Shown: piece by piece, positions 1-5,579 of the stretch
Layout of the letters: every line of letters starts with the position of its first letter
Position numbering within the stretch: the stretch's first letter is position 1
DNA from: JBOGEB01 sp050743125
GTDB taxonomy: Bacteria > Actinomycetota > Nitriliruptoria > Euzebyales > Egibacteraceae
Direction: 5' to 3'
Assembly (NCBI GenBank): GCA_050743125.1
Contig: JBOGEB010000071.1
Location: 1 to 19,513, forward strand
DNA length: 19,513 nucleotides
Translations under genes and position numbers: made by a program
Notes under the pieces: model-generated
Database searches by the model: none
What the model saw: only the letters and a program-made list of their open reading frames with translations
What the model was told of the DNA's origin: nothing

Positions 1-64
1 CGTTCAGGGCTACAGGCGGGTGGGCTTGAGGATCCCTGGCGCGGGAAACCTCGCCGAATGGTGG

Positions 65-715
65 CTACAGCGCAGCGGGCACCGTGGTCGCCACGCCCAG
101 TAGCCTGAGAAAGACCGAGCGCGGCACTGCCACCGCGCCCATCGAGACCAGGTGCGGGGTCGGCAGCTGCACGTCGAGCAGCCGGAACCCGCCTGCCCGC
201 AGGCGGTCGGAGAGATCGACGAGCGCGACCTTCGACGCGTCGGCGGCTCGGGAGAACATCGACTCACCCGAGAAAGCGGCGCCAGCCGCCACACCGTAGA
301 TCCCGCCGACGAGCGCGCCGTCGGCGTTCCAGACCTCCACCGAGTGCGCGTGGCCCAGCTCGTGGAGCCGAGCGTAGGCCCGGGCCATCGCCGGCGTGAT
401 CCAGGTGCCGTTCGGCCCCCGGTCAGCGCAGCCGGCGACGACGTCGGCGAACGCGGTGTCCTGAGTGCAGCGAAACCGGCTGGACCGCAGCGTCCGACGC
501 AGGCTGCGGGAGACGTGGATCCCGTCGAGGGGGAGCAGCGCCCGGGGGTCAGGCGACCACCAGCAGATCGTCCCGTCCGCGGCCGGCCACGGGAAGACCC
601 CGTGGCGGTACGCGTCGAGCAGCGTCTCCGGCTTCAGGTCCCCGCCCCACGCGAGCGGCGCGTCAGCCGGCGCTGACCAGGGGTCGGGGAAGCGGCTCCT
701 GTGGTGACGGATCAC
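65..715 (-). CDS. aat: Leucyl/phenylalanyl-tRNA--protein transferase
   Basis: Cytoplasmic enzyme that transfers Leu or Phe from aminoacyl-tRNA to proteins with N-terminal Arg or Lys, marking them for the ClpS/ClpAP N-degron route. The 216-residue length fits the family. Family signatures are visible: RFPDP near the N-terminus, then GVFPW, WWSPDPRA, and the C-terminal-half block GGIYGVAAGAAFSGESMF followed by ASK. The start is a GTG (complement of 713-715) giving M-I-R-H-H-R-S-R-F-P. The C-terminal 27 residues (from VSMGAVAVPRS) are present here and missing from the second copy at 2612-3193. The gene stands alone: 64 bp to the window edge on its 3' side and about 130 bp of non-coding DNA upstream. 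The identification is firm. Confidence 0.95.
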   Translation of the reverse strand: MIRHHRSRFPDPWSAPADAPLAWGGDLKPETLLDAYRHGVFPWPAADGTICWWSPDPRALLPLDGIHVSRSLRRTLRSSRFRCTQDTAFADVVAGCADRGPNGTWITPAMARAYARLHELGHAHSVEVWNADGALVGGIYGVAAGAAFSGESMFSRAADASKVALVDLSDRLRAGGFRLLDVQLPTPHLVSMGAVAVPRSVFLRLLGVATTVPAAL

Positions 716-730
716 GTTTCGAGCGTAGCC
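149..730 (-). repeat. Long direct repeat, copy 1 (aat region)
   Basis: This 582-bp stretch recurs at 2627-3208 in the same orientation, 2478 bp away. A base-by-base reading found only two differences, at 707/3185 and 712/3190. It spans the aat start codon, 15 bp upstream of it and the first 189 codons, and stops before the 3' end of the gene. Confidence 0.95.
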
Positions 731-749
731 TCGCTCAGCAGGCCACCAA

Positions 750-762
750 GGTCACGGTGACC
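750..762. promoter_or_regulatory. Short palindrome upstream of aat
   Basis: GGTCAC-G-GTGACC is a perfect 6-bp inverted repeat with one central base. It lies 35 bp upstream of the aat start and in the divergent gap before the FG-GAP gene. It could be an operator, but arms this short occur by chance in GC-rich DNA. Confidence 0.2.
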
Positions 763-884
763 CGGCCGGAGCTACCCAGGCGCCCACACCCGAAGCGGGC
801 GCTCGGGCACCTGAAGCGGTAGGCGACCCGAGCAGGGTTCGCGGATGTCAGCCTCACGACCTCTGCCACCGTTTCGGCTACCGG

Positions 885-989
885 ATGGCCCATATCATGA
901 GCCACGACTGGCTCGACACGACCATGACCTGCGTTCGGGTAACGAAGGCCGACCTCCAGAAGGAAATCGCGACGATCCCGTGGACATGA
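885..989 (+). CDS. Possible 34-residue upstream ORF
   Basis: An ATG ORF beginning MAHIMSHDWLDTTMTC and ending ATIPWT. Its TGA stop (987-989) overlaps the ATG of the FG-GAP gene (986-988) in an ATGA arrangement, which often signals translational coupling. ATG 897 is an alternative start. No convincing Shine-Dalgarno sequence precedes either start, and I do not recognise the peptide. It could be a leader peptide, the tail of a decayed gene, or chance. It competes with reading the same DNA as an N-terminal extension of the FG-GAP protein in another frame. Confidence 0.22.
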   Translation: MAHIMSHDWLDTTMTCVRVTKADLQKEIATIPWT

Positions 990-2110
990 ACCCCCTGGTT
1001 TTGATCGGGCTGGTTTGCGTCATCGCTGCGATCGTGGGCGGCGGGCTCAAACTGAGTGGGATCGAGATCCCCGTTCTGATGTCTGTCCGCCGCCAGCTCC
1101 TCCTCGCGAGCTTGGGGATCGCGCTCATGGCTGGCGTTGGCATCGCCAGGCTGGTAGAGCGTTCCGCTTCCCCAGGGGAGAGCGGTGACGCTCAACCCCC
1201 CTTGGCAAACGTGCGTGTGAGCCAGGAGGTGGAGTCGGGCCTTTGGATGGTATCGAGCGCAGCAACGGAGGGCCCGGTTGTGCTGCGGGCCGACTCCATC
1301 CGGCTGTCCGACGTCGCCTTCGGCGATTTCGACGGCGATGGCGACGACGACGCGTTTCGTTCGGATCCGAAATCCGGCGATTGGTACGTCGCCAACCTGC
1401 CAGCGGGCGAATGGCGGGACGTCGCGGACTCCGAGGTGCCGCTCGACGACCTGGTCATCGGCGATTTCGACGGCGATGGCAACGACGATTTCTTCACCTC
1501 GGACTCCAAGGGCTGGTACGTCGGGTACGGGCCTGAGGGCTGGCAGCAGATCTCAACCTTCAACGTGCCGGTTCGTTGTCTCGCCTTCGGCGATTTCAAC
1601 GGCGATGGCACCGACGATGCGCTCCGCTCGGCCAACGGCGCCTTGGAGGTTTCCCTTTCGACTCGGGAGCGCACCGCTTGGAGCGGCTGGACCGAGATCA
1701 GCACCTCCGTCGCCTCTGTCAACGAAGTGGCGATCGGCGATTTCAACGGCGACAAGATCGCGGACGTGTTTCGCCCGGACCCGGTCGACCGCGCCTGGTA
1801 CATCTCGTACGGGTACTTGGCAGGGGGCCAAGCGGGCCAGAGCAACTGGCAGCGGGTCGGCGATTCCGATATCCCGCTCGGTTCCCTCGCCATCGGCGAT
1901 TTCGACGGGGACGACAAGGACGACGTGTTTAGGTCGGACTCTGGCATCTGGTACGTCTCGTACTCGGCATTGAGCAACTGGGAGAAGGTCAACACCTCTG
2001 ACCTCTCCGTTTCCTCACTTACGCTCGCAGACGTGAACGGTGACAACCGAACCGATGTCGTCTATCCCCGCCAGCGTCGCCCGCCAACGGCGTCCAAAGG
2101 GCCGTGCTAA
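986..2110 (+). CDS. Membrane-anchored FG-GAP/VCBS repeat protein
   Basis: A 374-residue protein of unknown specific role. The N-terminus has two hydrophobic segments (about residues 3-21 and 37-54) joined by a short loop, followed by a linker and a presumably extracytoplasmic domain. That domain carries six FG-GAP-type repeats with calcium-binding Asp-rich loops, beginning near residues 112 (FGDFDGDGDDD), 158, 201, 250, 303 and 347 (LADVNGDNRTD). Between loops a W-Y-V/I-S-Y pattern recurs. Such repeats form beta-propeller blades; six motifs suggest a nearly complete propeller. An in-frame start at 845 would add 47 low-complexity residues, but ATG 986 puts the hydrophobic segment at the N-terminus, so I prefer it. 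Binding or adhesion at the cell surface is an inference. Confidence 0.85.
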   Translation: MNPLVLIGLVCVIAAIVGGGLKLSGIEIPVLMSVRRQLLLASLGIALMAGVGIARLVERSASPGESGDAQPPLANVRVSQEVESGLWMVSSAATEGPVVLRADSIRLSDVAFGDFDGDGDDDAFRSDPKSGDWYVANLPAGEWRDVADSEVPLDDLVIGDFDGDGNDDFFTSDSKGWYVGYGPEGWQQISTFNVPVRCLAFGDFNGDGTDDALRSANGALEVSLSTRERTAWSGWTEISTSVASVNEVAIGDFNGDKIADVFRPDPVDRAWYISYGYLAGGQAGQSNWQRVGDSDIPLGSLAIGDFDGDDKDDVFRSDSGIWYVSYSALSNWEKVNTSDLSVSSLTLADVNGDNRTDVVYPRQRRPPTASKGPC

Positions 2111-2146
2111 CCCGGGCTCGGGTCCGCAGTAACGGTTCGCCCGGGT
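2110..2146 (+). terminator. Hairpin after the FG-GAP gene
   Basis: ACCCGGGC (2110-2117) pairs with GCCCGGGT (2139-2146) around a 21-nt loop, beginning at the last base of the TAA stop. There is no T tract, so intrinsic termination is uncertain. Confidence 0.35.
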
Positions 2147-2380
2147 GCTACCGCAGGTCGACGCCCATCGCATGGGCACCGCCGTCGGCGTGGACGATCT
2201 CGCCGGTGACGAGGTTCACACGCGTCCCCCTGCGCGTCGAGGTCACGGGCCAGGTAGCGGCAGCACGACTCCAGCCCGGCCTTTTTGCGACGCTCATCCA
2301 GTCGTAGGGACGGCCACGCGGCCGACGCGTCGAAGTCGAACCCGACCAGCAAGCCCACGCCGGCCTTGGCGCGAGCAGCG
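2147..2380 (-). pseudogene. fabI fragment (3' end of a second enoyl-ACP reductase gene)
   Basis: This stretch aligns with the intact fabI at 5580-6359: 2149-2211 with the 3' end including the stop codon, and the rest with about 5805-5972. It encodes recognisable pieces such as FDFDASAAWPS, AGLESCCRYLARDL and the C-terminal GAHAMGVDLR. Relative to fabI, 162 bp are missing between two copies of the 4-bp sequence GACG, and several one- or two-base insertions (an extra C near 2230, extra bases near 2284, an extra G near 2309) break the frame. The 5' part of the gene is absent. It cannot make a working reductase. The divergence from fabI is far greater than that between the two aat copies, so it is an older relic. 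Confidence 0.82.
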
Positions 2381-2390
2381 ACTCGACGAA

Positions 2391-2592
2391 CCGTCGCCGA
2401 GCAGCGGCCTGGATCCCAAGATCGGCGGGCTGCTGGCCTCCTTGGTCGGCTGGGTCAGCGGCCGATCGTGTTCTTCACGCAGCGCGCTCGGGACGTGCGG
2501 TCCCACGCCGCGCAGTCCGTCGTCGTCTTCGGCGGGCTGCACGTGTTCTCGTTTCTCTGGGCAGCCGTGATGGGCCGCGCCCTCGGGCCCGG
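2391..2592 (+). pseudogene. DUF4870-like membrane protein fragment, frameshifted
   Basis: The plus strand reads GLDPKIGGLLASLVGWVSG in one frame (about 2410-2466). It then continues in another frame as IVFFTQRARDVRSHAAQSVV and FGGLHVFSFLWAAV up to about 2590. Joined across the shift, this resembles the small DUF4870/Tic20-like membrane proteins, which have a first helix followed by a charged VRxHAxQS motif. The frameshift sits near 2460-2468. The C-terminal part is lost where the aat copy begins at 2612. Function is unknown; the assignment is from pattern memory. Confidence 0.55.
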
Positions 2593-2611
2593 CTTCGTCG
2601 GTCGGACCTGT

Positions 2612-3193
2612 TCACGATGCCCATATCAGGTGCGGGGTCGGCAGCTGCACGTCGAGCAGCCGGAACCCGCCTGCCCGCAGGCGGTCGGAGAGATCGACGA
2701 GCGCGACCTTCGACGCGTCGGCGGCTCGGGAGAACATCGACTCACCCGAGAAAGCGGCGCCAGCCGCCACACCGTAGATCCCGCCGACGAGCGCGCCGTC
2801 GGCGTTCCAGACCTCCACCGAGTGCGCGTGGCCCAGCTCGTGGAGCCGAGCGTAGGCCCGGGCCATCGCCGGCGTGATCCAGGTGCCGTTCGGCCCCCGG
2901 TCAGCGCAGCCGGCGACGACGTCGGCGAACGCGGTGTCCTGAGTGCAGCGAAACCGGCTGGACCGCAGCGTCCGACGCAGGCTGCGGGAGACGTGGATCC
3001 CGTCGAGGGGGAGCAGCGCCCGGGGGTCAGGCGACCACCAGCAGATCGTCCCGTCCGCGGCCGGCCACGGGAAGACCCCGTGGCGGTACGCGTCGAGCAG
3101 CGTCTCCGGCTTCAGGTCCCCGCCCCACGCGAGCGGCGCGTCAGCCGGCGCTGACCAGGGGTCGGGGAAGCGGCTCCTGTGGTGGCGGACCAC
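2612..3193 (-). pseudogene. Truncated second copy of aat
   Basis: GTG (3191-3193) opens a 193-residue reading frame whose first 189 residues match the intact aat product except Ile2, which is Val here. Homology stops at 2627, after LPTPHL. Only four foreign residues (IWAS) follow before a TGA at 2612. The missing 27 C-terminal residues belong to the conserved transferase fold, so activity is doubtful. The frame stays open upstream to 3850 through kinase and regulator remnants, so an in-frame readthrough product is formally possible, but that upstream stretch has no gene-like character. Near identity to copy 1 means the duplication, or a gene conversion, is recent. Confidence 0.85.
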
Positions 3194-3208
3194 GTTTCGA
3201 GCGTAGCC
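2627..3208 (-). repeat. Long direct repeat, copy 2 (aat region)
   Basis: Second copy of the 582-bp repeat described at 149-730. Outside the repeat the flanks differ from copy 1 on both sides: a DUF4870-like remnant on the left and histidine kinase remnants on the right. Confidence 0.95.
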
Positions 3209-3256
3209 CCACCCTTGCGTCAACGGGCTGCGAAGCCGGTCGCGCGGGCGTGACCA

Positions 3257-3289
3257 ACCGTGGCGCACGGCGTTCTCGATGAGCATCCG
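3257..3289 (-). pseudogene. Histidine kinase N-box remnant
   Basis: The minus strand encodes RMLIENAVRHG, matching the N box of the HATPase domain of sensor histidine kinases (typically NLLENAVRHG). No complete kinase surrounds it. It lies downstream of a response-regulator stub at 3520-3611 in the same orientation, the usual regulator-then-kinase order, so I read it as debris of a two-component operon. Confidence 0.5.
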
Positions 3290-3335
3290 CGGTCTCTCCG
3301 GCGATCCGTAAGCGGGACCCGCTGAGGTGACCGGT

Positions 3336-3365
3336 TGCAGCTTTCCTTCGGATGCAGAGGAAAGC
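3336..3365. repeat. 30-bp direct repeat with internal hairpin, copy 1
   Basis: It matches 3398-3427 at 27 of 30 positions. It contains the inverted repeat GCTTTCCT (3340-3347) / AGGAAAGC (3358-3365) around a 10-nt loop. Function is unknown. Confidence 0.7.
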
Positions 3366-3397
3366 GGAGTCCGAGCTGCCGCCTTGCCCGTCTGCCC

Positions 3398-3427
3398 TGC
3401 AACGTTCCTTCGGATCCAGAGGAAAGC
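3398..3427. repeat. 30-bp direct repeat with internal hairpin, copy 2
   Basis: Second copy, 62 bp from the first. Its internal stem is shorter (TTCCT/AGGAA) because two of the three differences fall in the arm. Both copies lie between the regulator stub and the kinase N-box remnant. Confidence 0.7.
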
Positions 3428-3519
3428 CACCCACCGGCCCGGCAGCAGGACCGCATTCTCAAACGTGGCCTGAGCCGCGGAAGCGACGAGGTCGGGCTCT
3501 GCTCGCGCGACCTCGGCGA

Positions 3520-3611
3520 GCGCCGCCACGGCGAAGCCCTCGAGGGCGCGCCGCGCGCTCGAGGGCCGTCCGGATCGCCGCGTCGTCATCCCCAACGAGG
3601 ACGCGCAGCAC
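3520..3611 (-). pseudogene. Response regulator N-terminal stub, copy 1
   Basis: From a GTG at 3611 the minus strand reads VLRVLVGDDDAAIRTALERA. This is the first strand, acidic pocket and first helix of a receiver domain. A frameshift follows, after which LEGFAVAALAE continues in another frame. The phosphoacceptor Asp and the DNA-binding domain are absent. It starts 30 bp after the stop of the secreted-protein gene at 3642-4052, as in the two sister modules. Confidence 0.65.
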
Positions 3612-3641
3612 GCCGTTGTATCAGCTGACTCTGTATCACGA

Positions 3642-4052
3642 TCACGCGGCTTCCCCGGCGTCAAAAGCATCGGACCCGTGATCAAGCTTCTTCTGCTGCT
3701 GCTGTCCCCGGAAGTCGTGGCGCGAACCCTTCCACGGGCCGCACCCCCCGAGGGCGCCCTCGTCGGGGCGGGTGCGGGCCTTCTCGGCCTGCTCCTGCGT
3801 GACCTTGCCGTCCTTGACGCTCTGGTCGAGCCTGTCGGCGATGACCGCACGAAAAGCGCTGCGGACCTCGTCTCCGCTTAGCCCGAGTTTCTTGCCGACC
3901 GCTTCGGCGATCTCGGCACGTTTCCCCAACCATCCACGGCCGCCGCAGTCCCGGCGCGGCTCGTCCGCGCTCGCGGCCCCGATCCCGATCATGCCCATCG
4001 CTATGACGGCCACCGCCACCAAGGCGATCAGCGCCTTCGACCTACGACGCAT
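3642..4052 (-). CDS. Small secreted protein, module 1 (DUF2680-like helical domain)
   Basis: A 136-residue exported protein of unknown function. ATG 4050-4052 is preceded by GAAGGGAGCGCAC, a good ribosome site. An upstream in-frame start at 4079 lacks one. Residues 1-30 are a signal peptide (MRRRSK, a hydrophobic core, then ASA). The mature part has EIAEAVGKKLGLSGDEVRSA and DQSVKDGKVTQEQAEKA. This 'LGLS-EV ... DGKVTQEQA' pattern is shared with DUF2680-like secreted proteins. The tail is rich in Gly, Gln and His. The signal region, ribosome site and promoter box match those of modules 2 and 3, but the mature domain differs. The box at 4115-4159 suggests control by a response regulator. Confidence 0.82.
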   Translation of the reverse strand: MRRRSKALIALVAVAVIAMGMIGIGAASADEPRRDCGGRGWLGKRAEIAEAVGKKLGLSGDEVRSAFRAVIADRLDQSVKDGKVTQEQAEKARTRPDEGALGGCGPWKGSRHDFRGQQQQKKLDHGSDAFDAGEAA

Positions 4053-4114
4053 GTGCGCTCCCTTCGCTCGTGTCCGCACGGCTGTGCGGGCTCTCGACCA
4101 ACATGCTGCGACGC

Positions 4115-4159
4115 GATCCTGTGAGCGCCCTAGGAACGTCGTGAGGAGTTCCTGGCAAA
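4115..4159 (-). promoter_or_regulatory. CTC-repeat promoter box, module 1
   Basis: On the minus strand: TTTGCCAGGAAC, then CTCACGACG, TTCCTAGGGCG and CTCACAGG, ending 63 bp before the start codon. It aligns with boxes at 4687-4731 and 5312-5356. This is the most divergent copy (TTCCTAGG replaces CTCTTAAG). Spacing of about 10 bp between half-sites suits an OmpR/PhoB-type response regulator. Confidence 0.5.
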
Positions 4160-4330
4160 CGTAGGTCCCGTCCAGCGCGCCGGCAGGAGCGCCCCGGTAT
4201 CCCTCGGCAATTGCGGGCTCTCGCCGTTCGCCATCACCATCGACACAACGGCGAGGCCCTCGAGGCGCAGCGCGCGCTCGAGGGCCATCCGGGTCGCCGC
4301 GTCCTCATCCACAACGAGGACGCACGGCAC
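4160..4330 (-). pseudogene. Response regulator stub joined to kinase-like remnant, copy 2
   Basis: GTG 4328-4330 opens VPCVLVVDEDAATRMALERA followed by LRLEGLAV, an unmistakable receiver-domain N-terminus. The similarity ends after about 30 residues. The rest, reading GYRGAPAGALDGTY in another frame, aligns at DNA level with the kinase F-box/G2-box-like remnant at 5357-5415. The stub begins 25 bp after the stop of the module 2 secreted-protein gene, and it runs into the module 1 promoter box. A large deletion from receiver to kinase catalytic domain would explain it. Confidence 0.6.
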
Positions 4331-4355
4331 GACGTTTACTCAGCCGACTCCTTGG

Positions 4356-4628
4356 TCAATCGCCATCACGGTGGTGCGGCCTCCAGCAATGGCGGTCCCA
4401 CCAATCCCGGTCGTGCTGCCGCCGCCGACACTCGTCGTCCGACCTTCGGCAATTGCGATCCCACCAGTCCGGGTCGTGGTCCCGCCACCGGCAGTCATGC
4501 CTTGCCTCCCGGAGGCCGTGGTTCGGCTCGTTCGCGCTCGCGACCCCTGTCCCGAGCATGCTCATCACCACGACCGCCGTCGCCACCAGGGCGACCTGCA
4601 CCTTCGATTTGCGCGATTTACCACGCAT
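4356..4628 (-). CDS. Small secreted His/Asp/Trp-rich protein, module 2
   Basis: A 90-residue exported protein. ATG 4626-4628 follows GCGAAGGGAGCGCGC. Residues 1-32 form a signal peptide (MRGKSRKSK, hydrophobic core, GVASA). The mature chain begins NEPNHGLREARHDC and is then almost entirely charged or aromatic, with repeats of the kind HDPDWWDRNC and HDRDWWDRHC. It ends HHRDGD. Regularly spaced His, Asp and Cys suggest metal binding, but no known family is recognised. It shares its signal region, N-terminal mature motif and C-terminal HHRDGD with module 3, so the two are paralogues. Its promoter box is at 4687-4731. Confidence 0.75.
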   Translation of the reverse strand: MRGKSRKSKVQVALVATAVVVMSMLGTGVASANEPNHGLREARHDCRWRDHDPDWWDRNCRRSDDECRRRQHDRDWWDRHCWRPHHRDGD

Positions 4629-4686
4629 GCGCGCTCCCTTCGCTTGGTCCCGCATGGCTGCGGGGTCGAGCGACACACTATGACTA

Positions 4687-4731
4687 GATCCTGAGAGGAT
4701 CTTAAGAGCACGATGAGAAGTTTCTGGCGAT
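4687..4731 (-). promoter_or_regulatory. CTC-repeat promoter box, module 2
   Basis: On the minus strand: ATCGCCAGAAACTT, then CTCATCGTG, CTCTTAAGAT and CCTCTCAGGATC, ending 59 bp before the start codon. A possible -10 hexamer, TAGTGT, lies about 17 bp after the last half-site, aligned with TACTGT in module 3. No consensus -35 is seen, as expected for an activator-dependent promoter. Confidence 0.55.
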
Positions 4732-4734
4732 TGC

Positions 4735-4905
4735 GGAGACCAGCGCGCCGACCCGCTGCCGGTCAGGGATGCGTCCCGGTAGGCTCGGCGAGCGCCCCCC
4801 TCCCCGCTGGCCGCCGGCCGCACGGCGAAGCCCTCGAGGCGCAGCGCGCGCTCGAGGGCCATCCGGATCGCCGCGTCCTCCGCCACAACCGAGGACGCAC
4901 GGCAC
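4735..4905 (-). pseudogene. Response regulator stub joined to kinase-like remnant, copy 3
   Basis: From GTG 4903-4905 the reading is VPCVL, then an extra G shifts the frame and VAEDAAIRMALERALRLEGF continues, followed by AV. This is again a receiver-domain N-terminus. Further on, YRDASLTGSGS corresponds to the end of a kinase F box and the start of its Gly-rich G2 box. The piece stops at the module 2 promoter box. It begins 27 bp after the stop of the module 3 secreted-protein gene. Confidence 0.6.
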
Positions 4906-4931
4906 GACGTTTTCTTCAGCCGACTCCTTCG

Positions 4932-5255
4932 TCAATCGCCATCACGGTGGTGGCGCGGCCCCCGGCGATCGTGGTCCGGCCCCCGGCGGTCGCGGTCCGG
5001 CCGGCGGTCGTGGTCCGGCCGGTGATCGTGATGCGGCCCCCGGTGATCATGGTCTCGCCACCGCGGATCATTGTCCGGCCACGGGCAACCGTGCTCCCAC
5101 CACCACGGACCATGGTCCGGCCGCCGGCAATCGTGCCTTGCCTCCCGGAGGCCGCGGTTCGGCTCGTTCGCGCTCGCGACCCCTGTCCCGAGCATGCTCA
5201 TTACCACGACCGCCGTCGCCACCAGGGCGACCTGCACCTTCGATTTGTGACGCAT
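4932..5255 (-). CDS. Small secreted His/Asp/Arg-rich repeat protein, module 3
   Basis: A 107-residue exported protein. ATG 5253-5255 is preceded by GCGAAGGGAGCGCAT. The signal peptide (MRHKSK, hydrophobic core, GVASA) and the following NEPNRGLREARHDC are nearly the same as in module 2. The mature tail is a degenerate repeat built from D-H-D-R-R-P/G units (PDHDRRPDRDRRGPDHDRR), ending RHHRDGD. The tail is longer than in module 2, consistent with expansion of a short in-frame DNA repeat (about 18 bp per unit, around 4965-5110). His/Asp density suggests metal or proton binding in the cell envelope; this is an inference. The promoter box at 5312-5356 precedes it. Confidence 0.75.
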   Translation of the reverse strand: MRHKSKVQVALVATAVVVMSMLGTGVASANEPNRGLREARHDCRRPDHGPWWWEHGCPWPDNDPRWRDHDHRGPHHDHRPDHDRRPDRDRRGPDHDRRGPRHHRDGD

Positions 5256-5311
5256 ATGCGCTCCCTTCGCTTGGGTCCCGAAAGCCGGGCTCGAGCGGCA
5301 CAGTACGAAGT

Positions 5312-5356
5312 GAGCCTGTGAGGGCCTTAAGAGCGTGATGAGAGGTTCCTGGCAAT
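5312..5356 (-). promoter_or_regulatory. CTC-repeat promoter box, module 3
   Basis: On the minus strand: ATTGCCAGGAACCT, then CTCATCACG, CTCTTAAGGC and CCTCACAGGCTC, ending 57 bp before the start codon. TACTGT about 17 bp after the last CTCA half-site is a plausible -10. This is the best-preserved copy of the three. Confidence 0.55.
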
Positions 5357-5415
5357 TGCGAGACCAACGCCCGAACCGCCGCCAGGCAGGGACGCGTCCT
5401 GGTATGCCTCGGCGG
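5357..5415 (-). pseudogene. Histidine kinase G2-box remnant upstream of module 3
   Basis: The minus strand reads AYQDASLPGGGSGVGLAIAR, running into the module 3 box. This resembles the kinase F box followed by the G2 box (typically RSLPGSGLGLAIV). Related sequence occurs at the same place in front of the module 1 and 2 boxes. No complete kinase is present. The rest of the 5416-5579 gap up to fabI shows nothing I recognise. Confidence 0.45.
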
Positions 5416-5579
5416 GTCACGCCGTGTGCTGGTTGTCCTCGAGCGACCCGCAACGCCGCGAGGTGCGGATGCTTTGCTTTACGCACGGATGCCACGGGTT
5501 TTTGCGCGCGGACGACTAGCTCCGCTGAGGGTGGGTGAGCCGGGGAGGTCGGCGCGGTCGGCGGTTCGCCACCTGTGCC

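Noticed and set aside
845..985. N-terminal extension of the FG-GAP protein
   Set aside because: The 47 extra residues are charged and low-complexity and would precede a hydrophobic first helix; ATG 986 gives a natural membrane anchor.
2285..3154. A 289-codon plus-strand open frame
   Set aside because: Only its first part (to about 2592) carries the DUF4870-like piece; the rest is antisense to the aat copy and identical to the shadow of copy 1.
2612..3850. A 412-residue fusion of regulator or kinase remnants with aat
   Set aside because: The frame is open by chance through debris; the gene-like part starts at 3193, where the intact aat also starts.
4965..5110. Short repeated DNA resembling a CRISPR or satellite array
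   Set aside because: The repeats are in-frame codons of the Asp/His/Arg-rich tail, with no uniform spacers.
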